A stretch of DNA of 64,000 bases from an uncultured Latescibacterota bacterium. GTDB lineage: Bacteria > Latescibacterota > UBA2968 > UBA8231. The notes under the pieces were generated by a model that made no database searches, was not told the DNA's origin, and saw only the letters and a list, made by a program, of their open reading frames with translations. Below are positions 25,891 to 34,774 of this stretch, piece after piece. Every line of letters starts with the position of its first letter. The stretch's first letter is position 1. The DNA lies in contig OY282352.1 in NCBI GenBank assembly GCA_958295495.1, forward strand, positions 3,784,548 to 3,848,547. Reading direction: 5' to 3'. The position numbers and the translations under genes were made by a program.

Positions 25891-27535
25891 CAGCGGGAGC
25901 CAAGCGCACGAACCGATCTTGCCGTTGCGAGCCAAGGCCGAGGGTGCCTTTCTTGCGCTCGCGGCTGGCGACGCGCTGGGCTGGCCCCAGGAAATAGCGC
26001 GAAACGTCCAAGACAAGGGGGCGCATGTAGAGTTCAAGGAGTGGACGCGGCGCAGTGGTGGACGCTTCCAACCCTATGAGGAAGTCATCCACGCCGGAGA
26101 CTATAGCGACGATACGCAACTCACCCTCGCGGTCGCACGAAGCAGAACGAACCACGGCTCTGAATGGTGGAAAGCATTTACGAAGGTGGAACTTCCGCTT
26201 TGGATGCTATACGAACGGGGTGGAGGTGGAGCCACCAAGCGTGCAGTCAAGGCGTGGAGCAATGGCAAGCCGCCGTGGAAGTCGGACAAGAGTGATGGCG
26301 TTCGCCGATACTTTGAAGCGGGCGGTAACGGGGTCGCCATGCGGGTTCTGCCCCATGCCTTGTTTCTCGTCGGGCAGGAAGATCCCGCCGCCCTTATGTA
26401 CGATGTCATTCTCGACGGATCGACTACGCATGGCCATCCGCGCGCACTCGTTGGGGCGACGGTGTATGCCTATGCCGCGTGGTCGCTGGCGCGCAAGAGT
26501 GGCACACTCCGGTTTGGTGAGTTGCTGGACGCGCTGCTCGATGAATCGCCCAAATGGAGCAAGTTCCCCGAGTCGGATCGAAATGATCGAACTTGGTTCG
26601 CCATCGCCGATAGAGCGACAAGCGGGCGGTACGAGTTGATTTGGAATCAAACGATTGGGGAGATGCGAACCTTGCTCGAAAAAGCGCGAAAAGGGATTCA
26701 GGCCGGTGCGCTCGCGGACGACCATGCGGTCTTGAAAGAGCTTGGATGTTTCGGTCGTGCCAAGGGAGCGGGAACCGTCAGTGCGGCTGCCGCCGCGTAC
26801 CTCGTTGCACGTCATGCCGCACAGCCGGTGCAGGGGATACTCAGAGCCGCCTTTGAGAAGGGCGCGGACACGGACACCCTCGCGGCCATGGCCGGGGGAC
26901 TAATGGGATGCTTGGCGGGTGTCGAATGGCTCCCGGCATCGTGGCTGGAAGTCCAAGATGCCGAATATCTCCGGAACATCGCCGGCCGAATTGCCTCGGG
27001 GCCGAACGGCGCGGACCAGAGTCCCGTAGAACTTCCTCCAAGCCCTCAATCCATCTTCTCCGACCTTACTCGGAACGGAGACTGCGAAGTGGTCCTTGGC
27101 GGCTTAAAACGAGTCCGGGCGACGGCCCTGCCGAACCCGAAGCCAATTGCCCAATCAATCACGGTCCAAGCATGGCGACTCAGGACTTCCGATGGTCAGA
27201 CCATGTACGTCACCAAGGTGGACCATTTGCGGGACGGCAGGGCGAGCCATACACCGGAGCCTACCCGTCCTACAGATCCCAAGCAAGTCAATGCGAACGA
27301 GGCGGTGGAATCCGCTCGGGTCTCGAAGGGTTCGCTCTATGCTGAGTTTTGCCGACAACTGCAAAGTCATCTAGGATCTAGGGCAATGAAACCCAAAGAA
27401 ATAGGGAGTGCTTTGGACCTCGTCCCAAGCCAAGTCGAAAAATGGCTAAGCCAAGCCGAACAGGATGGGCGGATTCGGCGGATATCCAAAAAGCCTGCAA
27501 AGTTCGCGTTGTGCGGCCAGAAGTCCCTACGGTAA
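25880..27535 (+). CDS. ADP-ribosylglycohydrolase with C-terminal winged helix, putative DarT antitoxin
   Basis: Predicted 551 aa. The N-terminal ~370 residues form an ARH domain: GAFLALAAGDALGWP, the metal-binding SDDTQ at residues 76-80, EAGGNGVAMRVLPHA, and the second metal motif ADTDTLAAMAGG. A middle segment of ~100 residues is unrecognised. Residues ~480-545 (MKPKEIGSALDLVPSQVEKW..DGRIRR) look like a winged helix for DNA binding. I chose ATG at 25880 with AAGGAGA at 25868-25874; it overlaps the DarT stop. ARH enzymes remove ADP-ribose, so a protective role against the adjacent DarT is likely. The winged helix could direct it to DNA or autoregulate the operon. Confidence 0.82.
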   Translation: MPDNSGSQAHEPILPLRAKAEGAFLALAAGDALGWPQEIARNVQDKGAHVEFKEWTRRSGGRFQPYEEVIHAGDYSDDTQLTLAVARSRTNHGSEWWKAFTKVELPLWMLYERGGGGATKRAVKAWSNGKPPWKSDKSDGVRRYFEAGGNGVAMRVLPHALFLVGQEDPAALMYDVILDGSTTHGHPRALVGATVYAYAAWSLARKSGTLRFGELLDALLDESPKWSKFPESDRNDRTWFAIADRATSGRYELIWNQTIGEMRTLLEKARKGIQAGALADDHAVLKELGCFGRAKGAGTVSAAAAAYLVARHAAQPVQGILRAAFEKGADTDTLAAMAGGLMGCLAGVEWLPASWLEVQDAEYLRNIAGRIASGPNGADQSPVELPPSPQSIFSDLTRNGDCEVVLGGLKRVRATALPNPKPIAQSITVQAWRLRTSDGQTMYVTKVDHLRDGRASHTPEPTRPTDPKQVNANEAVESARVSKGSLYAEFCRQLQSHLGSRAMKPKEIGSALDLVPSQVEKWLSQAEQDGRIRRISKKPAKFALCGQKSLR

Positions 27536-27580
27536 AGATGCCCTTCCGAGTAGCAGCCAACTGTCGGTTGGGGTAGTAAT

Positions 27581-29395
27581 ATGCCCTTCCAAGTAGTCAG
27601 CCTTCACACTCCACACCTTGGCTGGCTCGTCTTCGCCTTCGCCCTCGCGCTGCGGGTGGCCTACCTCTTCGAGTTGGATGCAAGTCCGCTCTTTGCACAT
27701 CCGGCGGTGGATGCCAAGACCTACACCCACCACGCCCAGCGCTTGGCTGCGGGCAACTGGTTGGGCCTCGGCGAGGGGCCGTTTTGGCAGCCGCCGCTCT
27801 ACCCGTACTTCCTCGGGGCGGTAAAGGTTCTTTTTTTAGAGTCATTTTTTTATGCCGTGCGCTTTGTGCAGGCCCTGCTAGGGGCGCTGGTCTGCGCTAT
27901 GAGCTGGTGGATTGGGCGCACTTTGTTCAATCCGGCGGTGGGGTTGCTGGCTGGGATTGGTGCGGCCCTGTGCGGCCCGCTGATCTTTTTTGACGGCGAG
28001 CTGTTGCCGGCCTCGCTAGCCGCCTTCATCGATCTGCTGGCCTTGGTGGTGCTTTTGCGCGTCTGGCGTCGTCCGAGCCGTTGGGGCTTTTTGGCTGCCG
28101 GGGCGGCCTTTGGCGTCGGTGCGCTGGCCGTGCCGACGGTGCTGGCCTTTGCGGTCGCCGTGCCCATCGCCCTCTTATGGCGCGCGCCTCGCCGGCAGGG
28201 CTTGCTGTGGGCCGGTGCGTTTTCGCTAGGGGTGCTCTTGGCCATCGCGCCGGTGGCTTGGCGCAATTGGGCCATCGGCGGCGACGGAGTGGGGATTTCC
28301 TACAACGCGGGGATCAACCTGTACATCGGCAACAACCCCGACTATGCAGCAGCCGTGGCCATTCGCCCGGGGTGGGAGTGGGACGATTTAGTCACCCAAC
28401 CGGCGCGGGAGGGGATTGAGCGGCCCTCGGCCAAGTCGGCTTATTTTGCCGAGCGGGCTTGGGGCTACATCAGGGGCGATCCGACCGCGTGGCTGGGGCT
28501 GATGGGGCGCAAGTTAGGGGCGTTTTGGCACGGCGACGAGCGGGGGCGCAATCAGCCGATCTACTTCTGGCGCACGTACTCAAAAGTGCTGTCGGCGACC
28601 CTGTGGAAAGCGGGCATCGCCTTCCCCTTTGGCTTGGTGGCCCCCTTGGCGCTGTGGGGGATGCTGCTGAGTCTGCGGCGAATCGGCCCGACGTGGCCGC
28701 TGCTCTATGTGCTGAGCTACTGTCTGGGGGTGGTCGCGTTTTTTGTGGCGGCGCGCTACCGGGTGCCGGTGCTGCCGGTGCTCATGGTCTTTGCCGCCTA
28801 CGGGCTGTGGGTGCTGTGGGACTGGGGGCGGGCGGGCCGTTGGCGCAGCTTGGGGCTGGGGTTGGCCGTCTGCTTGGCCTTTGCGTTGGCGGCCAACAGC
28901 CGCATAGCACCAATGGACATGGAGGGGGATGCGGCCATCCACTACAATCTGGGCAACGCGTATGCCAAAGCCGGCGACAAAGAACGGGCCCTAACGGCGT
29001 TTGAGCGGGCGGTGACTGAAGACCCGGAGTACTGGCAGGCGTGGTTAAATCTGGGTGGGGTCAAGGCGGCGCTGGGCGATCTCGAAGGGGGTAGAGCGAT
29101 TTTTGCGCGAGTGGCGCAAAAGGCCCCCCGGCAAGTCGAGCCGTGGATGAACTTGGCGCATGTGCGCGTTCAGCAGGGCGATGCGAAAGGGGCGATAACG
29201 GCCTACGAGGCCGCGCTCGCGGCCAATCCGCGCCTCTTGCCGGCCTACGTGGAGATGATGGTTCTCTACGGGCGGCTAGGTGCGCTGGCCGAGACCGCCC
29301 GAGTGCTCGACCGCGCCGTAGAGCACCTGCCCGCCGAGCGCTCGCGGTTGGAGCGGCTGTACGGTCGGCTGCTCAACGCGGCTGCACGACCTTGA
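27581..29395 (+). CDS. Membrane glycosyltransferase (PMT/ArnT-like) with C-terminal TPR repeats
   Basis: Predicted 604 aa. The first ~440 residues have about ten membrane segments and the PMT-type features DAKTYTHHAQRL with an acidic residue in the first periplasmic loop, and PPLYPYFLG. They match lipid-linked sugar transferases. Residues ~450-590 are tetratricopeptide repeats (AIHYNLGNAYAKAGDKERAL, WLNLGGVKAALGD, AITAYEAALAANPRLLPAY). The protein probably transfers sugar to proteins or lipids at the membrane, with TPRs for partner binding. A near-repeat of its first codons (ATGCCCTTCC.AGTAG) occurs at 27538-27553 just after the ARH gene. Its 3' end overlaps the convergent UnbV gene by 23 bp. 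Confidence 0.75.
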   Translation: MPFQVVSLHTPHLGWLVFAFALALRVAYLFELDASPLFAHPAVDAKTYTHHAQRLAAGNWLGLGEGPFWQPPLYPYFLGAVKVLFLESFFYAVRFVQALLGALVCAMSWWIGRTLFNPAVGLLAGIGAALCGPLIFFDGELLPASLAAFIDLLALVVLLRVWRRPSRWGFLAAGAAFGVGALAVPTVLAFAVAVPIALLWRAPRRQGLLWAGAFSLGVLLAIAPVAWRNWAIGGDGVGISYNAGINLYIGNNPDYAAAVAIRPGWEWDDLVTQPAREGIERPSAKSAYFAERAWGYIRGDPTAWLGLMGRKLGAFWHGDERGRNQPIYFWRTYSKVLSATLWKAGIAFPFGLVAPLALWGMLLSLRRIGPTWPLLYVLSYCLGVVAFFVAARYRVPVLPVLMVFAAYGLWVLWDWGRAGRWRSLGLGLAVCLAFALAANSRIAPMDMEGDAAIHYNLGNAYAKAGDKERALTAFERAVTEDPEYWQAWLNLGGVKAALGDLEGGRAIFARVAQKAPRQVEPWMNLAHVRVQQGDAKGAITAYEAALAANPRLLPAYVEMMVLYGRLGALAETARVLDRAVEHLPAERSRLERLYGRLLNAAARP

Positions 29396-30998
29396 GCACT
29401 TGGTTGGCGGCGACCTCTTCTAGGGTCTGGTGCGTCCCGTCCGGCCAGTGGATTTCCACTTGGGCGCTCGTGGCCGCGCCCAGCCCGAAGTGCAGGCGCG
29501 GGTCGTGGCTGGCCAGATAGCTGCCGCCCGATTGCCGCTCCCGCACTTGGCGCGTGCCGCCCGCCACAACCTCCACCCGCGCGCCGAGGGCGTCGGGGTG
29601 GCTCTTGCCCACCAGTAGAATTTGCAAATAGTGGCGGGCATTGCCGCCGTCGTTGCGCAACAGCCGCGGCCGGGCCGCTACCGTGGTCACCAGAAGGTCG
29701 AGGTCGCCGTCGTCGTCGTAGTCGGCCACAGCCACAGCTCGGCCGGCGTTGGCCCTTTGGAAGTCTGGTCCCAACGCGGCTGAGACGTCGGCAAAGCGGC
29801 GACCGGCGTCGTTGCGGAACATCTGGTTGGGTTGCCGATAGGTCTGGCTCGAATCCACTTCTGCAATGCGGTCAATGACGTGGCCGTTGGCGGCGAAGAG
29901 GTCGAGGTCGCCGTCGAGGTCGTAGTCGAAAAACTTGGTGCCAAAGCCGAGGGGCCGGTACGAGGGATCGGCCAGCCCGAGACGCTGGGTGGCAACGGCG
30001 AATTGGCCTTGACCGTCGTTGCGGTAGAGAGCATTGGTCTCGAAGGCGAAGTTGGTGACGAAAAGGTCGGGGTCGCCATCGCGGTCGTAGTCGCCAAAAT
30101 CGACACCCATGCCCGCGTCGGCATGCCCGTGCTCGTTGTAGCGAGTACCGGCAACCAAGCCCACCTCGGCGAAGGTGCTGTGCTGGTTGGCGTAGAGGAA
30201 GTTCATGGTGCCGTCGTTGGCCACGTAGATGTCGGGGTCGCCGTCGAGGTCGTAGTCGGCCAGCGCGACGCCCAGCCCCTTGCCCTTGAGCGCGATGCCA
30301 GCCTCTTGGGTAACATCGGCGAAGGTATCCCCGTCGTTGCGGTAGAGGAGGTCGCCGGTGGGGTCGTACGCGCTAGGCTCGCAGTACGCGCGCACTTGGC
30401 CCTGCTGGCAGACAGTGGCGTCGTCGAGCCCATAGCGCACGTAGTTGGCGACGAAGAGGTCGAGATCGCCGTCGAGGTCGTAGTCGAGGAAACCGGCACT
30501 GGTACCCCAGCGCGGGTCCGCTAGGCCGGCCGACGTTTTGGCAAAGGTACCTTGGTCGTTGCGGTAGAGGGCGTTGGGGCCGTAGTTGGCGACGAAGAGG
30601 TCGGGGTCGCCGTCGGCGTCGTAGTCCGCGGCCGCCACGCCAAAGCCGTAGCCGGGGTCGGCGCTGCCGCTGTGGGCGGTGACGTCGGCGAAGGTACCCG
30701 CGCCGGCGTTGCGGTAGAGCCGGTTCACCGGCGGTGGGTCCGGGGGATACCCGGTCAGATAGGTGCCGTTGGCGAGATAGAGATCGAGGCGACCGTCGGC
30801 GTCGTAGTCGAGGAAACCGGCCCCGGCCCCGAAGGTTTCGACATAGTAGTATTCGCCGGAAAAGCCGTTGTAGTGGACGAAGTCAATACCGGCGGCGTCT
30901 CCGGCGTCGGCGAAATGGATCGGCGGTGCCGGGGGGTCTTGGGGGGCGCAGGCGTAAAGAATGCTGGCGAGGGCGAGACCCCAGAGCTTGTCGTTCAC
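29373..30998 (-). CDS. FG-GAP/VCBS-repeat lipoprotein with ASPIC/UnbV domain
   Basis: Predicted 541 aa exported protein. It starts at GTG 30998 (AAAGG about 8 bases upstream) with a lipoprotein-type signal LALASILYAC. The body is a series of FG-GAP-like repeats with acidic calcium-binding loops (DYDADGRLDLYLAN, DYDLDGDLDLFVANY, DYDRDGDPDLFVTN), likely a beta-propeller. The C-terminal ~80 residues carry the ASPIC/UnbV module ending VEIHWPDGTHQTLEEV. Function in this family is unclear; surface binding or carbohydrate-related roles are proposed. Its 3' end overlaps the convergent glycosyltransferase by 23 bp. Confidence 0.85.
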   Translation of the reverse strand: MNDKLWGLALASILYACAPQDPPAPPIHFADAGDAAGIDFVHYNGFSGEYYYVETFGAGAGFLDYDADGRLDLYLANGTYLTGYPPDPPPVNRLYRNAGAGTFADVTAHSGSADPGYGFGVAAADYDADGDPDLFVANYGPNALYRNDQGTFAKTSAGLADPRWGTSAGFLDYDLDGDLDLFVANYVRYGLDDATVCQQGQVRAYCEPSAYDPTGDLLYRNDGDTFADVTQEAGIALKGKGLGVALADYDLDGDPDIYVANDGTMNFLYANQHSTFAEVGLVAGTRYNEHGHADAGMGVDFGDYDRDGDPDLFVTNFAFETNALYRNDGQGQFAVATQRLGLADPSYRPLGFGTKFFDYDLDGDLDLFAANGHVIDRIAEVDSSQTYRQPNQMFRNDAGRRFADVSAALGPDFQRANAGRAVAVADYDDDGDLDLLVTTVAARPRLLRNDGGNARHYLQILLVGKSHPDALGARVEVVAGGTRQVRERQSGGSYLASHDPRLHFGLGAATSAQVEIHWPDGTHQTLEEVAANQVLKVVQPR

Positions 30999-31322
30999 CA
31001 AACAGCCTTTAGGAGGGTCGTCGGCCGCCACGAGCTAGACGAATTCCAATACAGCCAGCCCTGCGAGGGATTGACCATCACCGCGATATAAAGCGTACTA
31101 GCATCAGGCGAACTCAATGACGTCGAGGGTTTGGGGCAGTTCTTTGCGCTGCTGGCGGAGTCGATCCAGTGTCTTGGTGGAGGATGTGGGCCTTTGAACG
31201 ATACCAATATAGACCGCCGCGTTTGCAGCCGGACGAGTTCTTCTGCAATCCTCCCTCTTGCGGGATGTGGTCGCGGCGTATTTAATGGTGGCATTACTAA
31301 CCACTAAACAGGAGAATGGACG
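30999..31322. other. Intergenic region upstream of the tautomerase gene
   Basis: About 320 bp between two divergent genes (UnbV minus, tautomerase plus). No RNA gene or convincing promoter was recognised. A minus-strand frame ends TLDRLRQQRKELPQTLDVIEFA at 31104 but has no supported start or family. Confidence 0.3.
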
Positions 31323-31514
31323 ATGCCGTTTATCAACGTAAAGATGCTCGCGGGTCGTTCCGCCGAGCAGAAGCGAGCCTTAGTCGAGGCCCTGACCCAA
31401 GCCATGGTGGACACTTGCAACGCGCCCCGAGAGGGGACGACGGTAGTGCTCGAAGAATGCGAGCGCGAGCACTGGGCCGTCGGCGGGGTGCTGGTGGCGG
31501 ACCGCCCGCAATGA
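31323..31514 (+). CDS. 4-oxalocrotonate tautomerase family protein
   Basis: Predicted 63 aa, the normal length for the small tautomerases. It begins MPFINVKMLAGRS, so Met removal exposes the catalytic Pro1. The segment RSAEQKRALVEALTQAMVD and the C-terminal VVLEECEREHWAVGG fit the family. AGGAG lies 8 bases before the ATG. Such enzymes form hexamers or dimers and tautomerise unsaturated keto acids in aromatic catabolism. No catabolic genes are adjacent, so the substrate is unknown. Confidence 0.88.
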   Translation: MPFINVKMLAGRSAEQKRALVEALTQAMVDTCNAPREGTTVVLEECEREHWAVGGVLVADRPQ

Positions 31515-31530
31515 GGTGGAAGAGGCCAGA

Positions 31531-33072
31531 TCACGGCAGATGGGCCAAAGCTACGGCAATGAGCAGGCCGAAGGAAACCCAGCCCAGCAGGGCCTCGACG
31601 ACAACGAGGAGTTTGAGCTTGCCGGTCGCGTCCCAAGCTCGGGGGTTGATGTGGATGAAGGTATAGATGCTGAAGGCGATGCAGGCGGCGAGAGTGGGCC
31701 GGCCTTCTCCGCTAGCCGGGCGCATGGAACTAGACGCTATGCGGTACGCCAAGCCTAAGAGGAGGATAACGGCGAGCATGAAGGCGATCAGTTGCTGGGG
31801 GGCTGTGCCGTAATCCGAGCTCAAGCGCCACAGTTCCAGTCCCCAGCGCGCTGGCTCGTAATAGGCGCGTGCGAGGCGCCGGCGGTCCATGCGCTCGGCG
31901 CGGCAGGCCGCGGCGTCGCCGTCCAAGCCTTGGCCTAGGAATTGGTGGTACAGGGCGGCGTAGGTTGGGTCGAGGGCGGTCGCGTGGGTTGAGTCGGCCG
32001 CGGCGAGATGGCCTGCTAGCTGGTTCCAGCGCACTTGGATGCGGCCTAAGCGCGGCTGGTGTACGTAGAGGCGGCCGCCAGCCGCAAAGGTCGAATCCGC
32101 CCCGGTTGGTCGCAGGTCGATCAGGGCGAAGGCGGCGCGGCTTAGGTCGAGGGAACGGTTGAAGAAAGCACCGAGGCGGATGACGCGGCCCTCGCTCTCG
32201 CTGAAGTCGGCTTCGCGGCGGAAGTAAGCTCCATCAAAGCGGGCCTTGCCAAAAATCGCACTGCGAAAGCTCGCCGCCCGCGCGAATGTGAAGTCGGCAA
32301 AGGACGCCTGGCCGCTGAAACGCGCTCGGTCGAAGGCGACCTCCCCGTCGGCCCGCCCGCTGTCGAAGGACACTTCCGCGGCGAAGCGCGCATCCCAAAA
32401 CAGCGCTCGGTCGGCGAAGCGGACCCCAGCAAAGGATAGGGGCTGCGCCCAAGCGGTCTCCTTGAAGGAGGCAACCCCGGCGAAGGCGGCGTCGGTGAAG
32501 GTGGCTGGCGCGGCAAAGGCCGCCTGCTCGAAATAAGCGGCGTTGTCGAATTGGGTCTGGGCGAAGTGGGCGCGCTGGCCGGCAAAGTGCGCTCCCACGA
32601 AAGAAGCGACCCCGGCGAAGCGGCTTGCCCCTAGGTCGGCATCGCCGCGGAAGCGGGTCTTTTGGAAGGTCGCGTGCTTGGCTATATGGCTAGCGCGCAG
32701 GGAGAAGGCAGCGGTAAAGTGCGCTGCGGCAAAGGAGAGGCCACCGGCGAAGTGGGTGCGGGCAAAGCGCACCGGGGCGAGGAACGCGACTTGGCTGAAG
32801 GACACCTCGTCGAGAAAGTACACTTCTTCAAAGTCGAGGGGGACGCGCAGAGTGTCGATCCCCGAAGTTGGCGCAAACAAGCGTCCGCGAAAGGCGACTT
32901 GCCGGTGTACGACGGGCGGGCTGTCGGCCGGGCCTCGTAGCTGGGCGATCAGCGTCTCAATGGGGAGCAGGGGCAGGGATTGGCCGGCAATGGTGGTATC
33001 GGCCGCGGGCGTCTGGGCACTCAAGGCGGAGCTCAAGCAGAGTGCGGCAACAAACGAGGGTTTTGGTCGCAT
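31531..33072 (-). CDS. Exported pentapeptide-repeat protein with C-terminal membrane segments
   Basis: Predicted 513 aa. A signal peptide (FVAALCLSSALSA) is followed, from about residue 80 to 320, by many tandem five-residue repeats centred on Phe (ARF, AHFAG, ASFVGAHF), which should fold as a right-handed quadrilateral beta-helix. The last ~100 residues contain two or three hydrophobic helices (LIAFMLAVILLLGLAY, LKLLVVVEALLGWVSFGLL). I placed the start at ATG 33072 because the signal peptide begins there; the frame opens at 33273 without a ribosome-binding site. Function is unknown. The membrane segments recall pentapeptide-repeat ion-channel-like proteins. Confidence 0.7.
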   Translation of the reverse strand: MRPKPSFVAALCLSSALSAQTPAADTTIAGQSLPLLPIETLIAQLRGPADSPPVVHRQVAFRGRLFAPTSGIDTLRVPLDFEEVYFLDEVSFSQVAFLAPVRFARTHFAGGLSFAAAHFTAAFSLRASHIAKHATFQKTRFRGDADLGASRFAGVASFVGAHFAGQRAHFAQTQFDNAAYFEQAAFAAPATFTDAAFAGVASFKETAWAQPLSFAGVRFADRALFWDARFAAEVSFDSGRADGEVAFDRARFSGQASFADFTFARAASFRSAIFGKARFDGAYFRREADFSESEGRVIRLGAFFNRSLDLSRAAFALIDLRPTGADSTFAAGGRLYVHQPRLGRIQVRWNQLAGHLAAADSTHATALDPTYAALYHQFLGQGLDGDAAACRAERMDRRRLARAYYEPARWGLELWRLSSDYGTAPQQLIAFMLAVILLLGLAYRIASSSMRPASGEGRPTLAACIAFSIYTFIHINPRAWDATGKLKLLVVVEALLGWVSFGLLIAVALAHLP

Positions 33073-33348
33073 ACGGGCTTTGAGTCGTAAAAGTGCATGC
33101 GCGGCGTTAGGCGTCTGGTGCCGAGCCGACGGAGAAACCGCCGCCTTGTCCCTTGTGGGCGTGTCAATCTGTGTTTCCGCTTCCTTCAATGATGCCACCC
33201 CGGAAATCCCGACCGCCCCTAAGCCTTTCTCAATCCCGCGCACAAGTGCCCGCCGAACACGCCGCACACTCAATCAACCGGCGTGTCAATACTGCTTGTG
33301 TTTCTACTGATTGACGTTGTAGCATTATTACTGTAACGTCAAAAGACT

Positions 33349-33538
33349 ATGAAAGGTAAAAAGAAAAGCACCAACCGACGCGCCATCGGCCTCGACATTC
33401 GCGCCGACACCTACGAAGATGCCCGCTAGTGCAAGCCTACGAAACCTCAATTGCCCTCGTGCTCCGCACTGCGCTCCGCGAAGGAATGCCCCGAACCTAA
33501 GAAGCGTTGCGCCGCTGGCAAAACGAGCGACTCTAAAA
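33349..33538 (+). pseudogene. Decayed small ORF
   Basis: ATG at 33349 opens MKGKKKSTNRRAIGLDIRAD and then hits TAG. A +1 frame continues with AYETSIALVLRTALREGMPR, a further stop, then EALRRWQNERL and TAA. The amino-acid character persists across a stop and a frameshift, which suggests a broken small gene of DNA-binding or antitoxin size. I do not recognise the family. Confidence 0.35.
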
Positions 33539-33564
33539 CGACCTTAACACGAAAGCAAAGTCCC

Positions 33565-33846
33565 ATGACCGAGTCACCCCTAACCCAAGCACAAGACCAC
33601 GACCGCCGCATTGGCCGGCTCGAAGGCATGGCCGAGCAATTCGTTGAGCAAGGCCGCCAGACCAACGCCCGCTTGGACCGCATTGAGCAAGCCATCGCCG
33701 AGCAAGGGCGCGAACTGCGGCAAGAAATCGACGCGCAAGGGCGCGAACTGCGGCAAAAGATCGACAAGCAATTCTGTTGGCTCATCGGCATCCAGATCAC
33801 CAGCCTGATCGCGCTGGGGACGCTTATTCTGTTGCGCTTGCCCTAA
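33565..33846 (+). CDS. Small coiled-coil protein with C-terminal membrane anchor
   Basis: Predicted 93 aa. Residues 10-65 are a coiled coil with the repeated QGRELRQEIDA/QGRELRQKIDK, and residues ~70-92 (WLIGIQITSLIALGTLILL) form one membrane helix. The layout matches the 212 aa protein at 40813, which is a longer coiled coil with the same type of anchor. ATG at 33565. No enzyme motif. A structural, tethering or DUF1640-like role is possible. Confidence 0.6.
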   Translation: MTESPLTQAQDHDRRIGRLEGMAEQFVEQGRQTNARLDRIEQAIAEQGRELRQEIDAQGRELRQKIDKQFCWLIGIQITSLIALGTLILLRLP

Positions 33847-33921
33847 CCGACGCGCCGACGCGCATCTGCACAATCGCCACAGACGCCCCAAAATTGACCC
33901 TAATGCGTTTGAGACTTAGGG

Positions 33922-34317
33922 CTAGCCAAACACCTCAGCCACCGTAGGCGAATCCTTCAACGCCGCCCCGTGCAGCGTCGTTACGCCCTTGTTGCTTTTG
34001 GCGTTGACGTCCGCCCCGTGCTCCAGCAACACCACCGCCGCCGCCGCCGCAAAGTGCAGCGGCGTAAGGCCATACTCGTCTTTGGCGTTGCCGTCCGCGC
34101 CCTGTCGGATCAGGGATCGCGTCAGCACGGGCAGGTCCAGTTCCGCCGCAAAGTGCAGATGGGATTTTCCGTTGTGAATCCCTTTCGGAAGGGGCTTGCG
34201 CCCCACCTCGGCAACAAACGCCTGCTCCTCACGCTGCCTATCTAATTCATCGTCCTTGCCCGACGAGCGGCTCGCCACCGCCAACAGCAACGCAGTTGCC
34301 AAAATCGCCCAATTCAC
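33922..34317 (-). CDS. Exported ankyrin-repeat protein
   Basis: Predicted 131 aa. GTG at 34317 with GGAGG a few bases upstream. The start VNWAILATALLLAVASRSSG is a signal peptide. The body has two to three ankyrin repeats (GKSHLHFAAELDLPVLTRSL, YGLTPLHFAAA, KGVTTLHGAALKD). The second repeat lacks the usual middle, running from LTPLHFAAAAA directly into VVLLEHGADVN. The protein ends after the third repeat begins, so it may be shortened. Ankyrin proteins bind other proteins; the partner is unknown. Confidence 0.65.
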   Translation of the reverse strand: MNWAILATALLLAVASRSSGKDDELDRQREEQAFVAEVGRKPLPKGIHNGKSHLHFAAELDLPVLTRSLIRQGADGNAKDEYGLTPLHFAAAAAVVLLEHGADVNAKSNKGVTTLHGAALKDSPTVAEVFG

Positions 34318-34774
34318 ACAATCCTCCTCGTGATTGATTGTTGCCGGGAACCATCTCAGCTTCCCCGCCGAAGAAAGCACCTAAGCACCTAGTCGAGCAA
34401 GCCCCCCGATACGGATGTTGCCGCCTCGCCACGCACGAAACGCTGTCGTGAACCCGATTTTTCGCACAATCGGCACAATCGGCACATTTGCGCGGTGATC
34501 CGCACCATCAACCCCCCAAAAATACCCGATGACGACCCGTTGGCATACTACCGATAATTGCCGTTATTCCCCCCGATCGCCCGCTCGATGTTTCCCACGA
34601 GCGGGCCCCGCCGCATCCCCATAAGCCACTCCTAACCAACCCGCAAACCGCCGCCGCGTCATAACGCGAAAGGAGGCCATAAGGGTACCTGTCTGCAACT
34701 TTTTGGCAATTCCCCATAGGGGGTCGGCGCGGTGAATTCTTGACAAGTCCTGCGGAAAAGCGTAACAAACAGCC
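34318..34774. other. Intergenic region, divergent from ankyrin gene
   Basis: About 460 bp. It holds a perfect 9-bp hairpin GCCCGCTCG/CGAGCGGGC (34579-34606) without a T-run, and short tandem repeats of CACAATCGG near 34460. A TTGACA (34740) lies 17 bp before TAACAA (34763), immediately ahead of the ATG at 34775. It could be a promoter only if the mRNA is nearly leaderless. No gene was recognised. Confidence 0.35.
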
